A stretch of DNA of 64,000 nucleotides from UBA6168 sp964442355 (GTDB lineage Bacteria > Bacteroidota > Bacteroidia > Chitinophagales > Saprospiraceae), in NCBI GenBank assembly GCA_964442355.1, contig CAYTZS010000005.1:7304-71303 (forward strand), written 5' to 3'. Positions 36,262-44,774 of the stretch are shown here, in pieces; within the stretch, counting starts at the first letter, position 1; the number at the start of each line of letters is the position of its first letter. Both the position numbers and the translations under genes were made by a program. Under the pieces are notes generated by a model. That model searched no databases, was not told the DNA's origin, and saw only the letters and a list, made by a program, of their open reading frames with translations.

Positions 36262-39243
36262 ATGGCCCGTGAAAATTATTACATCCTCCTAGACCTCGAC
36301 CCCTCGGAGCGAGACCCAGTTAAAATCGAGGCAGCCATCTCTGCCAAGCAGCGGGAGTGGTCGGGTTTGCGCAACCACCCGCAAAAGGGCAATTGGGCAA
36401 ACGCCTGCCTGATGGAAGTCCTAAAAATGAGGCGGATGGTGTCCAACCCAGAAGAACTAAGGCAGGAAGCAGAGGATGCCAAAAGACTGTCGCTGCAAAA
36501 AGAGAAAAAGCGCTTTGAAGACCTCGACGATGCCCTCAAAACCATCTCCTCAAAAGGCTATGTATCGGAAAAGGAGTTAGAAAACCTGTTGAAGAAACCG
36601 GAGTTCAAGTCTTTCATGATGGAGGACATGAATGAGCGCCTGCATGTACCGGTAAAAAAAGAAGCAGCTGCCGAGGTCAAGGACAAAGTGCAGCCTATGG
36701 AGACGGTTACTGCCAAGCAAATTGAGGCGCACCTCCAAACCCTAGGTAAGAGCGACCTGTACGATTTCCTCGAATTGAAGCGCAGTTCCTCGCTGATGAG
36801 CCTTCAGACAAAAGTCGTCGAATTGTATAGAGAAACGGGATTGAGCAGCAACAAGGACGCTTACTTTACGGCAAAGCAAGCGCTCATCGGGCAGTGTCAG
36901 GCTATTTTCAAGGAAGAGGACAGCCGCAAGCGCTACGAAAAGACCCTCGACTTGCAGCGCTTCGCAACATTGGACAAAAAGGTGGAATATGCTGGCGTAG
37001 ATGGAGAAATCACTGCTGACGAATTTGAGCATTTGGTGATGGAAGGGACAAAACTGGGGCTTGCCAAAGAGGAAGTCGTCAGCCGAATCAAAGAACTTGG
37101 TGCGCAAAAAAAATGGAGCGTTCAATTGCCCGGCAAAGGCTCCTCCGTGGAGCAGTCCCTCACCTGCGGCGTTTGCGGGGCGCTGAATGCACCGAGGTCA
37201 AAAGCCTGTGGCAATTGCGGCTTTCCGGTCGAGGTCAATTGCCCCAAGTGCAGCACCTTACAGCCATCCTCTGCCAGAAACTGCAACAAGTGCGGCTATT
37301 CCATCTGCGATATGCCCAACGCCTTGCCCCTGCTTCGGGAAGCGAAGGACGCCCTCGCCGAAGGCGAATTTGCCAGGGCAGAATCAGCCTTTCAACGAGC
37401 AGACTCCTATTGGCAAAACCATCCTGACATCCTAAGCGGGCGGCAACAAATCAAGTCCCGATCGGAGCGGGCGCAATCAGTGCTGAAAAAGGCGCAGGAA
37501 TTACTGCAAAAAGGCGATGGCTATCAGGCACGGCTGGCCTTGGCGGAAGCGAAGGCACTGCTTCCTGATTCGGCGCAGGTGGCGGCATTGGAGGCGGCCA
37601 TATCCCAAAAAATCATGGCTGCCGAAAAATGCCTGGCAAAAGCGAGGGCAGCCGCATCTACCGCAGAACGGGAGGCGGCTTTTCTCGAAGCCCTCGATGT
37701 TTGCACTGATTGTCAGGAAGCCATAGCCGGGCTAGCAAAGATGCCACCCGACGCCCCAGCCGGGCTGACTGCCTTGGTGCAGGAACAAGCGGTGTTACTG
37801 AACTGGAAAGCTGTTTCTTCAAAAGCACAAATTACTTACCGGGTAGTTCGTAAAATAGGAGCATTGCCCTCTCACCCCACCGACGGCGAGGTATTGTCGG
37901 ATACACCACAGCTTTCCTATTTGGATAAAACGGGGCAGCCCGGCTTGCCCTGTCACTACGCCGTGTTTGCTCAGCGGGGAGGGGTGTTCTCATCGAAAGC
38001 CGCCCTCTCTGAGTCTTTGACCCAGACCGCCAATGTCGAGCGCTTAAACGCCGTGCCAGCCGATGGTTCTGTGACCTTGCGCTGGCAAGCGCCTCCCAAT
38101 GCGCTCCGGGTGGAAGTCTGGACGAAAAAAGGGGCGCTACCCGAACGACGTGGCGACGGGTCGCAATTGCCTTCCATCCGAAGCGACGGAGCCAGCCACG
38201 ACGGGCTGGCGAACGACTATGCACAGGGCTATTTGGTCGTCGCTATTTTTAAAGATGGCATGGGGAGGGAACTACCCGCAAAAGGTCTTGGCATATTAAC
38301 AGCTGCTACTGCCCCGCCGAAGCCAGTGGAGCATTTATTGGCAAATAAAACGGACAATTTGGTTGAGCTTACGTGGTATGAAGGTACGGACAAGGTTGAA
38401 CTTTATTGGTCGGACAAACCCTTTTTTTTGCAATTCGGAGAGGTATTCCCATACATACGGGCAGGAACTATCGGCACATCAGTCCCCGTACACCAGAAGG
38501 GCTTGGCAACTGCACGACTCCCTCGCCATGGCGTATATGGCTTCCTACCCGTCACGATAAAAGGACAATTGGCGGTAGCGGGCAGGGCTGTCATGGTTGC
38601 CTATGCTGAAGAAATCAGCGACCTGACAGGGAAAATGGAGGATGGCAAGTTGCGCCTAACTTGGAAGTTTCCGCCCGGCGCTCAACAAGTGCAGGTGCTT
38701 TGTTCTGATAAATATGCTTCCAACTCGGGCAACCCGGTCATCGTGACAGAACAGGAGTATCGCCGTTCCGGCGCTTGGACGCTTGACTATCTTCCGCCCA
38801 ACGCTCCCGATGTGACGGTCCGGGTGCGCACCCTTGTTGAGGTGCCCGGCGCAGCAACCGAATATTCAGCGGGCAAGCAGATAAATGTCAAGGTGAAAAA
38901 AACGACGCTCCGCTTCTCGGTGCAGAAGAATGGGCTAGCGTCCATTTTCTCCAGCACCCGGAAGTTCGATTTGAGGGTGGAGTTGGATGGCTTGCTCGAT
39001 ACCAAGCTACAGTTAGTAGTGAAGGAAAACAATCGCCTCATTTCATTCAAAGATCCAGACAGAACTGTGATTCGAGAGTTTTCAGCCATTGACTTCATGT
39101 CTTCTGAAACCTTGCGTGCTTCGTTCACCTACAAACCAGCAGGTAAGTCAGTGCAGCAGTTGTTTTTCAGCATTATTCCGCTTCATGCGGATGGACTGGA
39201 AATGATTCAGGTGGAGGATAACGGAAAAAGAATTATGCTTTAA
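36262..39243 (+). CDS. J-like / double zinc ribbon / FN3-repeat protein
   Basis: A 993-residue protein. The N-terminus (NYYILLDLDPSERDPVKIEA) has a J-domain-like opening with a helical hairpin, but no HPD motif is visible, so it is a divergent or non-stimulating J-like domain. A second J-like segment may lie near 165-230 (LYDFLELKRSSSLMSLQTKV). Residues 299-350 carry four CxxC pairs (CGVCGALNAPRSKACGNCG, then CPKCSTLQPS and CNKCGYSIC), forming two zinc ribbons. A helical repeat segment follows (ALPLLREAKDALAEGEFARA). From about 490 to the end there are several FN3/Ig-like beta domains (LTALVQEQAVLLNWKAVSSK, VPADGSVTLRWQAPPNALRV). I infer a large adaptor that recruits the Hsp70 proteins to clients. 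Confidence 0.65.
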   Translation: MARENYYILLDLDPSERDPVKIEAAISAKQREWSGLRNHPQKGNWANACLMEVLKMRRMVSNPEELRQEAEDAKRLSLQKEKKRFEDLDDALKTISSKGYVSEKELENLLKKPEFKSFMMEDMNERLHVPVKKEAAAEVKDKVQPMETVTAKQIEAHLQTLGKSDLYDFLELKRSSSLMSLQTKVVELYRETGLSSNKDAYFTAKQALIGQCQAIFKEEDSRKRYEKTLDLQRFATLDKKVEYAGVDGEITADEFEHLVMEGTKLGLAKEEVVSRIKELGAQKKWSVQLPGKGSSVEQSLTCGVCGALNAPRSKACGNCGFPVEVNCPKCSTLQPSSARNCNKCGYSICDMPNALPLLREAKDALAEGEFARAESAFQRADSYWQNHPDILSGRQQIKSRSERAQSVLKKAQELLQKGDGYQARLALAEAKALLPDSAQVAALEAAISQKIMAAEKCLAKARAAASTAEREAAFLEALDVCTDCQEAIAGLAKMPPDAPAGLTALVQEQAVLLNWKAVSSKAQITYRVVRKIGALPSHPTDGEVLSDTPQLSYLDKTGQPGLPCHYAVFAQRGGVFSSKAALSESLTQTANVERLNAVPADGSVTLRWQAPPNALRVEVWTKKGALPERRGDGSQLPSIRSDGASHDGLANDYAQGYLVVAIFKDGMGRELPAKGLGILTAATAPPKPVEHLLANKTDNLVELTWYEGTDKVELYWSDKPFFLQFGEVFPYIRAGTIGTSVPVHQKGLATARLPRHGVYGFLPVTIKGQLAVAGRAVMVAYAEEISDLTGKMEDGKLRLTWKFPPGAQQVQVLCSDKYASNSGNPVIVTEQEYRRSGAWTLDYLPPNAPDVTVRVRTLVEVPGAATEYSAGKQINVKVKKTTLRFSVQKNGLASIFSSTRKFDLRVELDGLLDTKLQLVVKENNRLISFKDPDRTVIREFSAIDFMSSETLRASFTYKPAGKSVQQLFFSIIPLHADGLEMIQVEDNGKRIML

Positions 39244-39260
39244 CAATTAAGGAACAAGCC

Positions 39261-40496
39261 ATGAAATACACTTGCCCATTTTGTTACGTCAAATTCAGTC
39301 GGGACGATATCGAGTTCCGCTGCGAGAGTTTCACTTCTACCACTTGCAAAGAAGAAGACCCTTTGCTTGCGGCGTACTTCGGACAGCCCCGGATACTTGC
39401 CAACCACGTCATCCCCAACAAGGCGTGGAGCGAGTTTTTGAACAAGGATCAATGGTGGAAGGTGTTGGGCAAGACCTCTCGAATGTTCATCGTGCCCGAC
39501 GAGGTGAAGTGTGACCGCTGCAAAGCGCCCTCCCGGAAGAAGGTGTGCCCGCACTGCCACAATGAACTTCCCACTTATTTTCACAAGGCGGACAGCCATA
39601 TCATCTCCGTCATAGGTGCCAGAGGGAGTGGCAAGACGCACTACATTACCGTACTCATCAATGAGTTGCTCAAGAAAGGTTACAAACTCGACATATCCAG
39701 CATCCCGCAGGACGTGGGGGAAGATCGCACCCAAGTGACCAGCAAGCGGTACCAGGATTACTACCGCCGTCCCCTGTTGGAGCATGGCGACGAATTGACT
39801 AAGACCTCCATCGCCAAGGACCTTAGTCCCTTGATTTACCAAATCACCAGTGGACAAAAGGGCTTCAACAAAACGAAGGCGCTGTACCTCGTTTTTTATG
39901 ACACCGCGGGAGAAAATTTCCACGACTCGATGGAACTGCAAAAGCTCGCCAACTATGTCGCCAACTCTTCAGGGATGATTTTTTTGCTGGACACCTTTCA
40001 GGTGCCCGGCGTTAAACTAAAACTGCGCTCAAAAGGTATTGGCATCTCCGACAGTGGCATTGATTTTCAGGGGGTGTTCCAGCAGGTGTACAGCCTCTTG
40101 GAAAAGCTCGGCTTAGTTAAGCTCAATTCGCCAAGCCCCATTCCGATAGCCCTGACATTCAGCAAAATTGATGAGGTCATCCGCCATAGCTTGATGGAGG
40201 ACGACATCTCGGAGTTCAGTATCCGAAAAAACAGTCGCTACTTGGAAACGGGCGTTTATTCCCCTTCAGAATTACAGGAAATCAACCACGATATGCGTAG
40301 TCTGCTCACGCTCTGGGGCGAGGATGGGTTCATTTCAGACGTAGAAAAAAAATTCTCAAAAACTGCCTATTTCGGTGTTTCAGCGTTAGGTGCCACCCCT
40401 GTGGGCGGCAAAATCACAGAAGTGAAGCCTTTGCGGGTGCTTGACCCGCTCATCTGGATATTGGACAAGATTGACTTTGCACTGCCAAGGAAGTGA
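39261..40496 (+). CDS. TRAFAC-type GTPase with N-terminal zinc finger (first of a pair)
   Basis: A 411-residue protein. The N-terminus begins CPFCYVKFSRDDIEFRC, and KCDRCKAPSRKKVCPHCHNE around 90-110 forms a zinc ribbon. The GTPase core has Walker A GARGSGKT at 119-126 (VIGARGSGKTHYITVLINEL), and the Walker B/G3-like LVFYDTAGENFHD (D214). A candidate base-recognition strand is IALTFSKIDE and the late FGVSALG resembles G5. Comparable double-GTPase genes (DO-GTPase type) accompany GAP1 proteins in predicted conflict systems, recalled from comparative studies. It is followed by the GAP1-like gene and a second GTPase. Confidence 0.8.
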   Translation: MKYTCPFCYVKFSRDDIEFRCESFTSTTCKEEDPLLAAYFGQPRILANHVIPNKAWSEFLNKDQWWKVLGKTSRMFIVPDEVKCDRCKAPSRKKVCPHCHNELPTYFHKADSHIISVIGARGSGKTHYITVLINELLKKGYKLDISSIPQDVGEDRTQVTSKRYQDYYRRPLLEHGDELTKTSIAKDLSPLIYQITSGQKGFNKTKALYLVFYDTAGENFHDSMELQKLANYVANSSGMIFLLDTFQVPGVKLKLRSKGIGISDSGIDFQGVFQQVYSLLEKLGLVKLNSPSPIPIALTFSKIDEVIRHSLMEDDISEFSIRKNSRYLETGVYSPSELQEINHDMRSLLTLWGEDGFISDVEKKFSKTAYFGVSALGATPVGGKITEVKPLRVLDPLIWILDKIDFALPRK

Positions 40497-40545
40497 AAGG
40501 CAAGCGCCGCCAATCGAACAATTCATTCTTTAAAAAAACAACACC

Positions 40546-43128
40546 ATGCCACTGCCTTACCTTGAATTACATTATGCCTCCACCCAACAGAGCCTGCTGA
40601 CCGGAGCGGATGGCTTTGGCATCAGGACTTTCAGCGAAGGCTTTCCGAAGGAAATCATCGAGCGGCTCAAATCGAGGAACGTGTTTGTCTATCAGACGGG
40701 GAACAAGGCTTTGGCAGGAATTTTTGACCTGTTAAAAAACCCGAACCTCGTGCTAGAGTACCCGGAAACCTTCACTTTTTTCAGAGAGGAATTGGAGGAG
40801 CAGGTATTTTACATGTTCACCCGGACGATATTTCTGGGACGTGATTATGGCTGGTATCTGGCGACAAGGGAGGAGAGCGCCCGTTCTGGCAACTTATTCT
40901 GCCATGCTGTCATTTTTAAGGAAGCAGATTTTTTTCGAAATAGACCGGAGCAGGTTTTTCAGGCACTGACCCAAGAACTGTTCCTTCCCCGAAACCCTCG
41001 AAATAACCCTGACAATGCTGAGCTTCGGCAGTTGCTGACCAACCTGCATGGAGTGCCCACGCCCCTACCGTTAAGGGATTGTCTAACTTGTGAACTGCCC
41101 GTTTCGCCGACCATCAAAGAAGTGGAAGAGACGGTGCTGGCTGTCTACGATGCGCTCGAAACACAGCGCCGGGTAGTGGTGGTACTACCTGAGAGCCAAA
41201 CGAAGCAGCACATACTCTCCCTCCTCGCCTGCCTTCCGAAGTTTGTGCTCAAGTCCGTCAGTTTTGCAACAAACAGCCACGAATTCAACCTCTACACGGA
41301 TTATACGTTGGTGTTTGTCAATGAGCTGTATCAGCGGGAAGTTCCGGCAGACCATCCATACTTGCTGGTCTGTGACTATCGGGCAGGGCATTTTCCTGCT
41401 CATAACTCCTCTGATTTTTCCAATTATGTGCTTCGCTTGGTTCAATCGGGCAACCTAGCCGAACTGCAAGTGATGAATGAGGAATTGGACGGCATGACTG
41501 CCAAGTTCAGCGAGGGCATGTCCTTCAACTCGCTGTTTTATGCTTGGCTGCACCTGCTGACCGACAAGCAGGGATATCACTTTCAGCCAGATGAGATAGT
41601 ACGAAAAGTCAAGGACTATCCTTTAACGCCTTCGTTCAGGAACCGCTTGAACGAGTATGTGCTGTTCAGCTTCAAGCAAGCGCTCGATTCGGAGAAACAT
41701 GCCAAGGTGGCAAGTTCCCTTCAATTGCTCGACGAGACAAAAATGGAGGATTCGCGAAGAGAGGACGCGGAGCGCCGTTTCACTGAGTATTTTTTCAAAG
41801 ACGACAACGCCGCTGCCCTTTATCGGCACACACAAGACCTCGACCTCATGATGAAGACCCTTTGGCTGGGAGGGCAAGAGGCGGAGATTTTCAGCTTTAT
41901 TGGCAGAAGCACACTGCCAGTCGCCACGATGGAATTTTTAATCCTCCGGTTTTGCGCCAATTTGACCTTCGACGGGATGGAAAACATCCTCTATTCGGCG
42001 ATGCTGAGTGACAAAATATCTCCTTCCTTTGGCTCAGACCTCGTCAAAACAATTGGTGTGGACACTTTTTTGATGCACGACTTTTTCGCCCAATTTGGGG
42101 ACAAATTACAACCAAGGTTTTTTGGCACAGAGACTAAGGGCTATCTGCAACAGATGGCACTCAATGGAAAGGATGCACTATACGAGCTAAGGCTGAAAAT
42201 AGCCAATTATCCCTTTCTTGGTCAGTATGCAGATTGCCTCTTGGAGATTTCAGGAGAGGAATGTATCCCATACACCCGAAAAGTCGAGTACCTCGATTTT
42301 TACACTGGCCTAATTAAGAGCGGACAACGCAGCTTCTTAAAAAACGAAGCACTGGACAATCTGCTAAGAGCATTGCTTAATGGGTTTGAAAAGCCTTCTG
42401 GAGAACAGGAACAAGAGCGCTTTAGTGCAAGTTTGAGGGGATTTGGCATACTAGCGCAGCAGTACCAAAGCAAAGTTGAAAAAGAAGAAAGCCCAGAATG
42501 GACACTTTATAACTTTTACAAATTAACTGCGGCGCTGATGCTGAAATCGACGGATTTCGGCAATGATGTAGAAAATTTTTCGAAGATACTCCCCATCCCG
42601 ACCAGGAAAGGATGGAGCAGTCTCCTGCTTCGTTTTATGCTCTCTGCTCTTTCACCTGACACATGGCGGAATCGAGACGATGCGATGACACTTTGCCGCT
42701 ACTTTTTTAGTATTCTTCCCTTCAAAGAACAAAAGCATGCTTTTCAAGGTGAAGAACTTGAGATGATACTCTTCATCCCCGCTTTTTACGCCCAACGCTT
42801 CACATTAACAAAACATGACGAAGGCATCTTGAAGGATTTCTTCAAGGCATACACAGAAGCAGTGTGGGGGCTTAGGCGCTACTCGGGCAGGGACTCGCAA
42901 GACATCGCTAAGATTTATTCACCAGCTCAACTTTGTGAACGAGTCGCCATTTACCTCAATCGCCTAAAAGAAGTGGACAAACAAGCCTGTAGAGAAGTGG
43001 TCGAGTACATCAGTACTGAAATGCCTGACTCCGATACCGACCTAATCGAGTATGTGCAGAGCAAGGTGCAACTCGATAACCCGATAAAGAGCCTTTTTAA
43101 AAGATTTTCACCATTCAAAAAAGACTAA
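40546..43128 (+). CDS. GAP1-like (GTPase-associated protein 1)
   Basis: An 860-residue protein. The N-terminus (LHYASTQQSLLTGADGFGIR, then TFSEGFPKEI) resembles the GAP1-N domain opening: a Y-x-S strand, a Gly-rich F/G-x-R strand and an S-x-G turn. A central alpha/beta region (VVVVLPESQTKQHILSLLAC, then LPKFVLKSVSFATNSHEFN) is compatible with the GAP1 middle part, and the C-terminal 450 residues are helical. No catalytic motif or transmembrane segment is seen. It is placed exactly between the two GTPase genes (50 bp and 2 bp), which strengthens the assignment. The family role is unknown; I infer a GTPase-controlled scaffold or effector. Confidence 0.7.
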   Translation: MPLPYLELHYASTQQSLLTGADGFGIRTFSEGFPKEIIERLKSRNVFVYQTGNKALAGIFDLLKNPNLVLEYPETFTFFREELEEQVFYMFTRTIFLGRDYGWYLATREESARSGNLFCHAVIFKEADFFRNRPEQVFQALTQELFLPRNPRNNPDNAELRQLLTNLHGVPTPLPLRDCLTCELPVSPTIKEVEETVLAVYDALETQRRVVVVLPESQTKQHILSLLACLPKFVLKSVSFATNSHEFNLYTDYTLVFVNELYQREVPADHPYLLVCDYRAGHFPAHNSSDFSNYVLRLVQSGNLAELQVMNEELDGMTAKFSEGMSFNSLFYAWLHLLTDKQGYHFQPDEIVRKVKDYPLTPSFRNRLNEYVLFSFKQALDSEKHAKVASSLQLLDETKMEDSRREDAERRFTEYFFKDDNAAALYRHTQDLDLMMKTLWLGGQEAEIFSFIGRSTLPVATMEFLILRFCANLTFDGMENILYSAMLSDKISPSFGSDLVKTIGVDTFLMHDFFAQFGDKLQPRFFGTETKGYLQQMALNGKDALYELRLKIANYPFLGQYADCLLEISGEECIPYTRKVEYLDFYTGLIKSGQRSFLKNEALDNLLRALLNGFEKPSGEQEQERFSASLRGFGILAQQYQSKVEKEESPEWTLYNFYKLTAALMLKSTDFGNDVENFSKILPIPTRKGWSSLLLRFMLSALSPDTWRNRDDAMTLCRYFFSILPFKEQKHAFQGEELEMILFIPAFYAQRFTLTKHDEGILKDFFKAYTEAVWGLRRYSGRDSQDIAKIYSPAQLCERVAIYLNRLKEVDKQACREVVEYISTEMPDSDTDLIEYVQSKVQLDNPIKSLFKRFSPFKKD

Positions 43129-43130
43129 CC

Positions 43131-44774
43131 ATGAATCGCTACATATATCCAGTCATTGACTTATTCAAAAAATTCTTCGGTGTTGCAAAGTCTAGAACCA
43201 GTAGTGCTTATCGTGTTGCTTTTGGCTTTGCCCAGCATTTGCTCAGGAAAGACCCTCGCTCAAAGCCTGAAAAGATATGGTGCTTTTATGCTGAACCTTA
43301 TCGGCGAGGTTTTGCTGTTACGGGGCTAACTTTTTCAGGTGTGCTTGCATTAATTGCCATTGCGTTCCTTATCGTTGGACTGATAACCTTGGGACTATAC
43401 TTAATTGCAATTATTTTATACACAATTGCTGGTATTGCTTTAATCGCACTTGGGTTGTCTGGTCTAAAAGGCTTCGAGGGTGGCGGCTGGGCTGGTATAA
43501 TCACTACAATAATTACGGTTGCAATAGCAGCTTATTTGTGGGAGCCGATATTTGGGTTTATTGATGGATTTTGGGAATTTACAACTCAGTTTTCACAAAA
43601 CCTGAACTACATAACTTACGTAACCTACTTTTTAGGAAGTTATTGGCATTTGATTCTTGCCGTAATCATAACGCCGGCTGCCGTTGTTTTGACAATTGCA
43701 GTTTTGACAATATTGACTGTTTACCTTCTTAGGGGCTTCGAACAATTGGTCACATGGTCTTATGGTATCCGTCACCGCTGCCCGGAATGTTCTCAAAAGA
43801 CGGAACCTGCCGTGTATATGTGCAGTGTATGCAAAGCTGAGCACCCCTATCACCTTGTACCAAGCAAGTATGGAATATTCTCGCACGAGTGCGTCAACGG
43901 ACACAAGATGCCTACGATGTTGGTTTTGGGCAGAAATCGTGACGTTCCTCACCACTGTCCGAACGACCAATGTAAAGCAGACCTATCATCAGGTGCGGTC
44001 GGCACTGATAAGCACATCGCATTTGTGGGGGGAAGGACTGCCGGTAAAACCTGTCTTTTGGTGCAGGTAACACGACACTTGTTGGCAATAGGTGCTGAAA
44101 TCCCAGAAATAGACCAAAGGCGAGATTTCGGCTTATTGAATGACCGCATCGAAAAAGGACAAGTTCCAGATGCCACTAGCCCAAAACACGTTTATAGAGC
44201 ATTCCAATTGACCTTGAAAAAAGGAGCTTTCCCTTACCACTTTTATTTTTATGACTTGGCTGGTGAAAAATTCGAGCACGCCCAAGATGCTGCTTCCCAC
44301 CGATTCTTCACCACACTCGATTCTATTGTCTTCGTATTTGACCCATTCAGTGTGCCTGAGTTTAGGCAGAAGCACCGCCCTCCCACGGGCGTGGCTGTTG
44401 CTTCACAAGACCCACTTGAGCTAATCCGCAATCTTTCGCAGGTTTTGGAACGATATAATGATAAATCGAAAGTCAGGAAAGTTTCGTTAAACGTCCTCTT
44501 GGTCAAATCTGATACTGGCTACTTGAATGGTATGGTTAATGGCTTGATGGAACAATCGAAGATGAATGAGTATGTCAAGCAGTTTATGCGAGAGGAGCTT
44601 GGTCAAGCAGCTTTCATCCACCATGTCGAACAGCACTTTGACAAAATCAATTACTTCCCTGTAAGCGCATTGGGGCGGGCGCCATCGCCAACAGACACTT
44701 CCCCATTTATGGCTCAAAATCTAAAAGAAGCCTTTGACAGGATTTGGAAGGACATAAAAGTAAAAGTGAATTGA
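43131..44774 (+). CDS. Membrane TRAFAC-type GTPase with zinc ribbon (second of the pair)
   Basis: A 547-residue protein. Residues about 60-205 contain several transmembrane helices (VTGLTFSGVLALIAIAFLIV; YLIAIILYTIAGIALIALGL; HLILAVIITPAAVVLTIAVL). A cysteine-rich segment follows (HRCPECSQKTEPAVYMCSVC, then HECVNGHK and HHCPNDQCKADLS). The GTPase core has Walker A GGRTAGKT (300-307) and a G3-like FYFYDLAGEKFEH. LNVLLVKSD resembles a base-recognition strand and FPVSALG the G5 region. It follows the GAP1-like gene by 2 bp and its stop overlaps a candidate NACHT start. It is probably the membrane-bound partner of the soluble GTPase at 39261. Confidence 0.82.
   Translation: MNRYIYPVIDLFKKFFGVAKSRTSSAYRVAFGFAQHLLRKDPRSKPEKIWCFYAEPYRRGFAVTGLTFSGVLALIAIAFLIVGLITLGLYLIAIILYTIAGIALIALGLSGLKGFEGGGWAGIITTIITVAIAAYLWEPIFGFIDGFWEFTTQFSQNLNYITYVTYFLGSYWHLILAVIITPAAVVLTIAVLTILTVYLLRGFEQLVTWSYGIRHRCPECSQKTEPAVYMCSVCKAEHPYHLVPSKYGIFSHECVNGHKMPTMLVLGRNRDVPHHCPNDQCKADLSSGAVGTDKHIAFVGGRTAGKTCLLVQVTRHLLAIGAEIPEIDQRRDFGLLNDRIEKGQVPDATSPKHVYRAFQLTLKKGAFPYHFYFYDLAGEKFEHAQDAASHRFFTTLDSIVFVFDPFSVPEFRQKHRPPTGVAVASQDPLELIRNLSQVLERYNDKSKVRKVSLNVLLVKSDTGYLNGMVNGLMEQSKMNEYVKQFMREELGQAAFIHHVEQHFDKINYFPVSALGRAPSPTDTSPFMAQNLKEAFDRIWKDIKVKVN

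Noticed and set aside
44744..44770. Upstream TTG start of the NACHT protein
   Set aside because: It would overlap the GTPase by 31 bp; the TTGA overlap at 44771 is simpler, though unproven.
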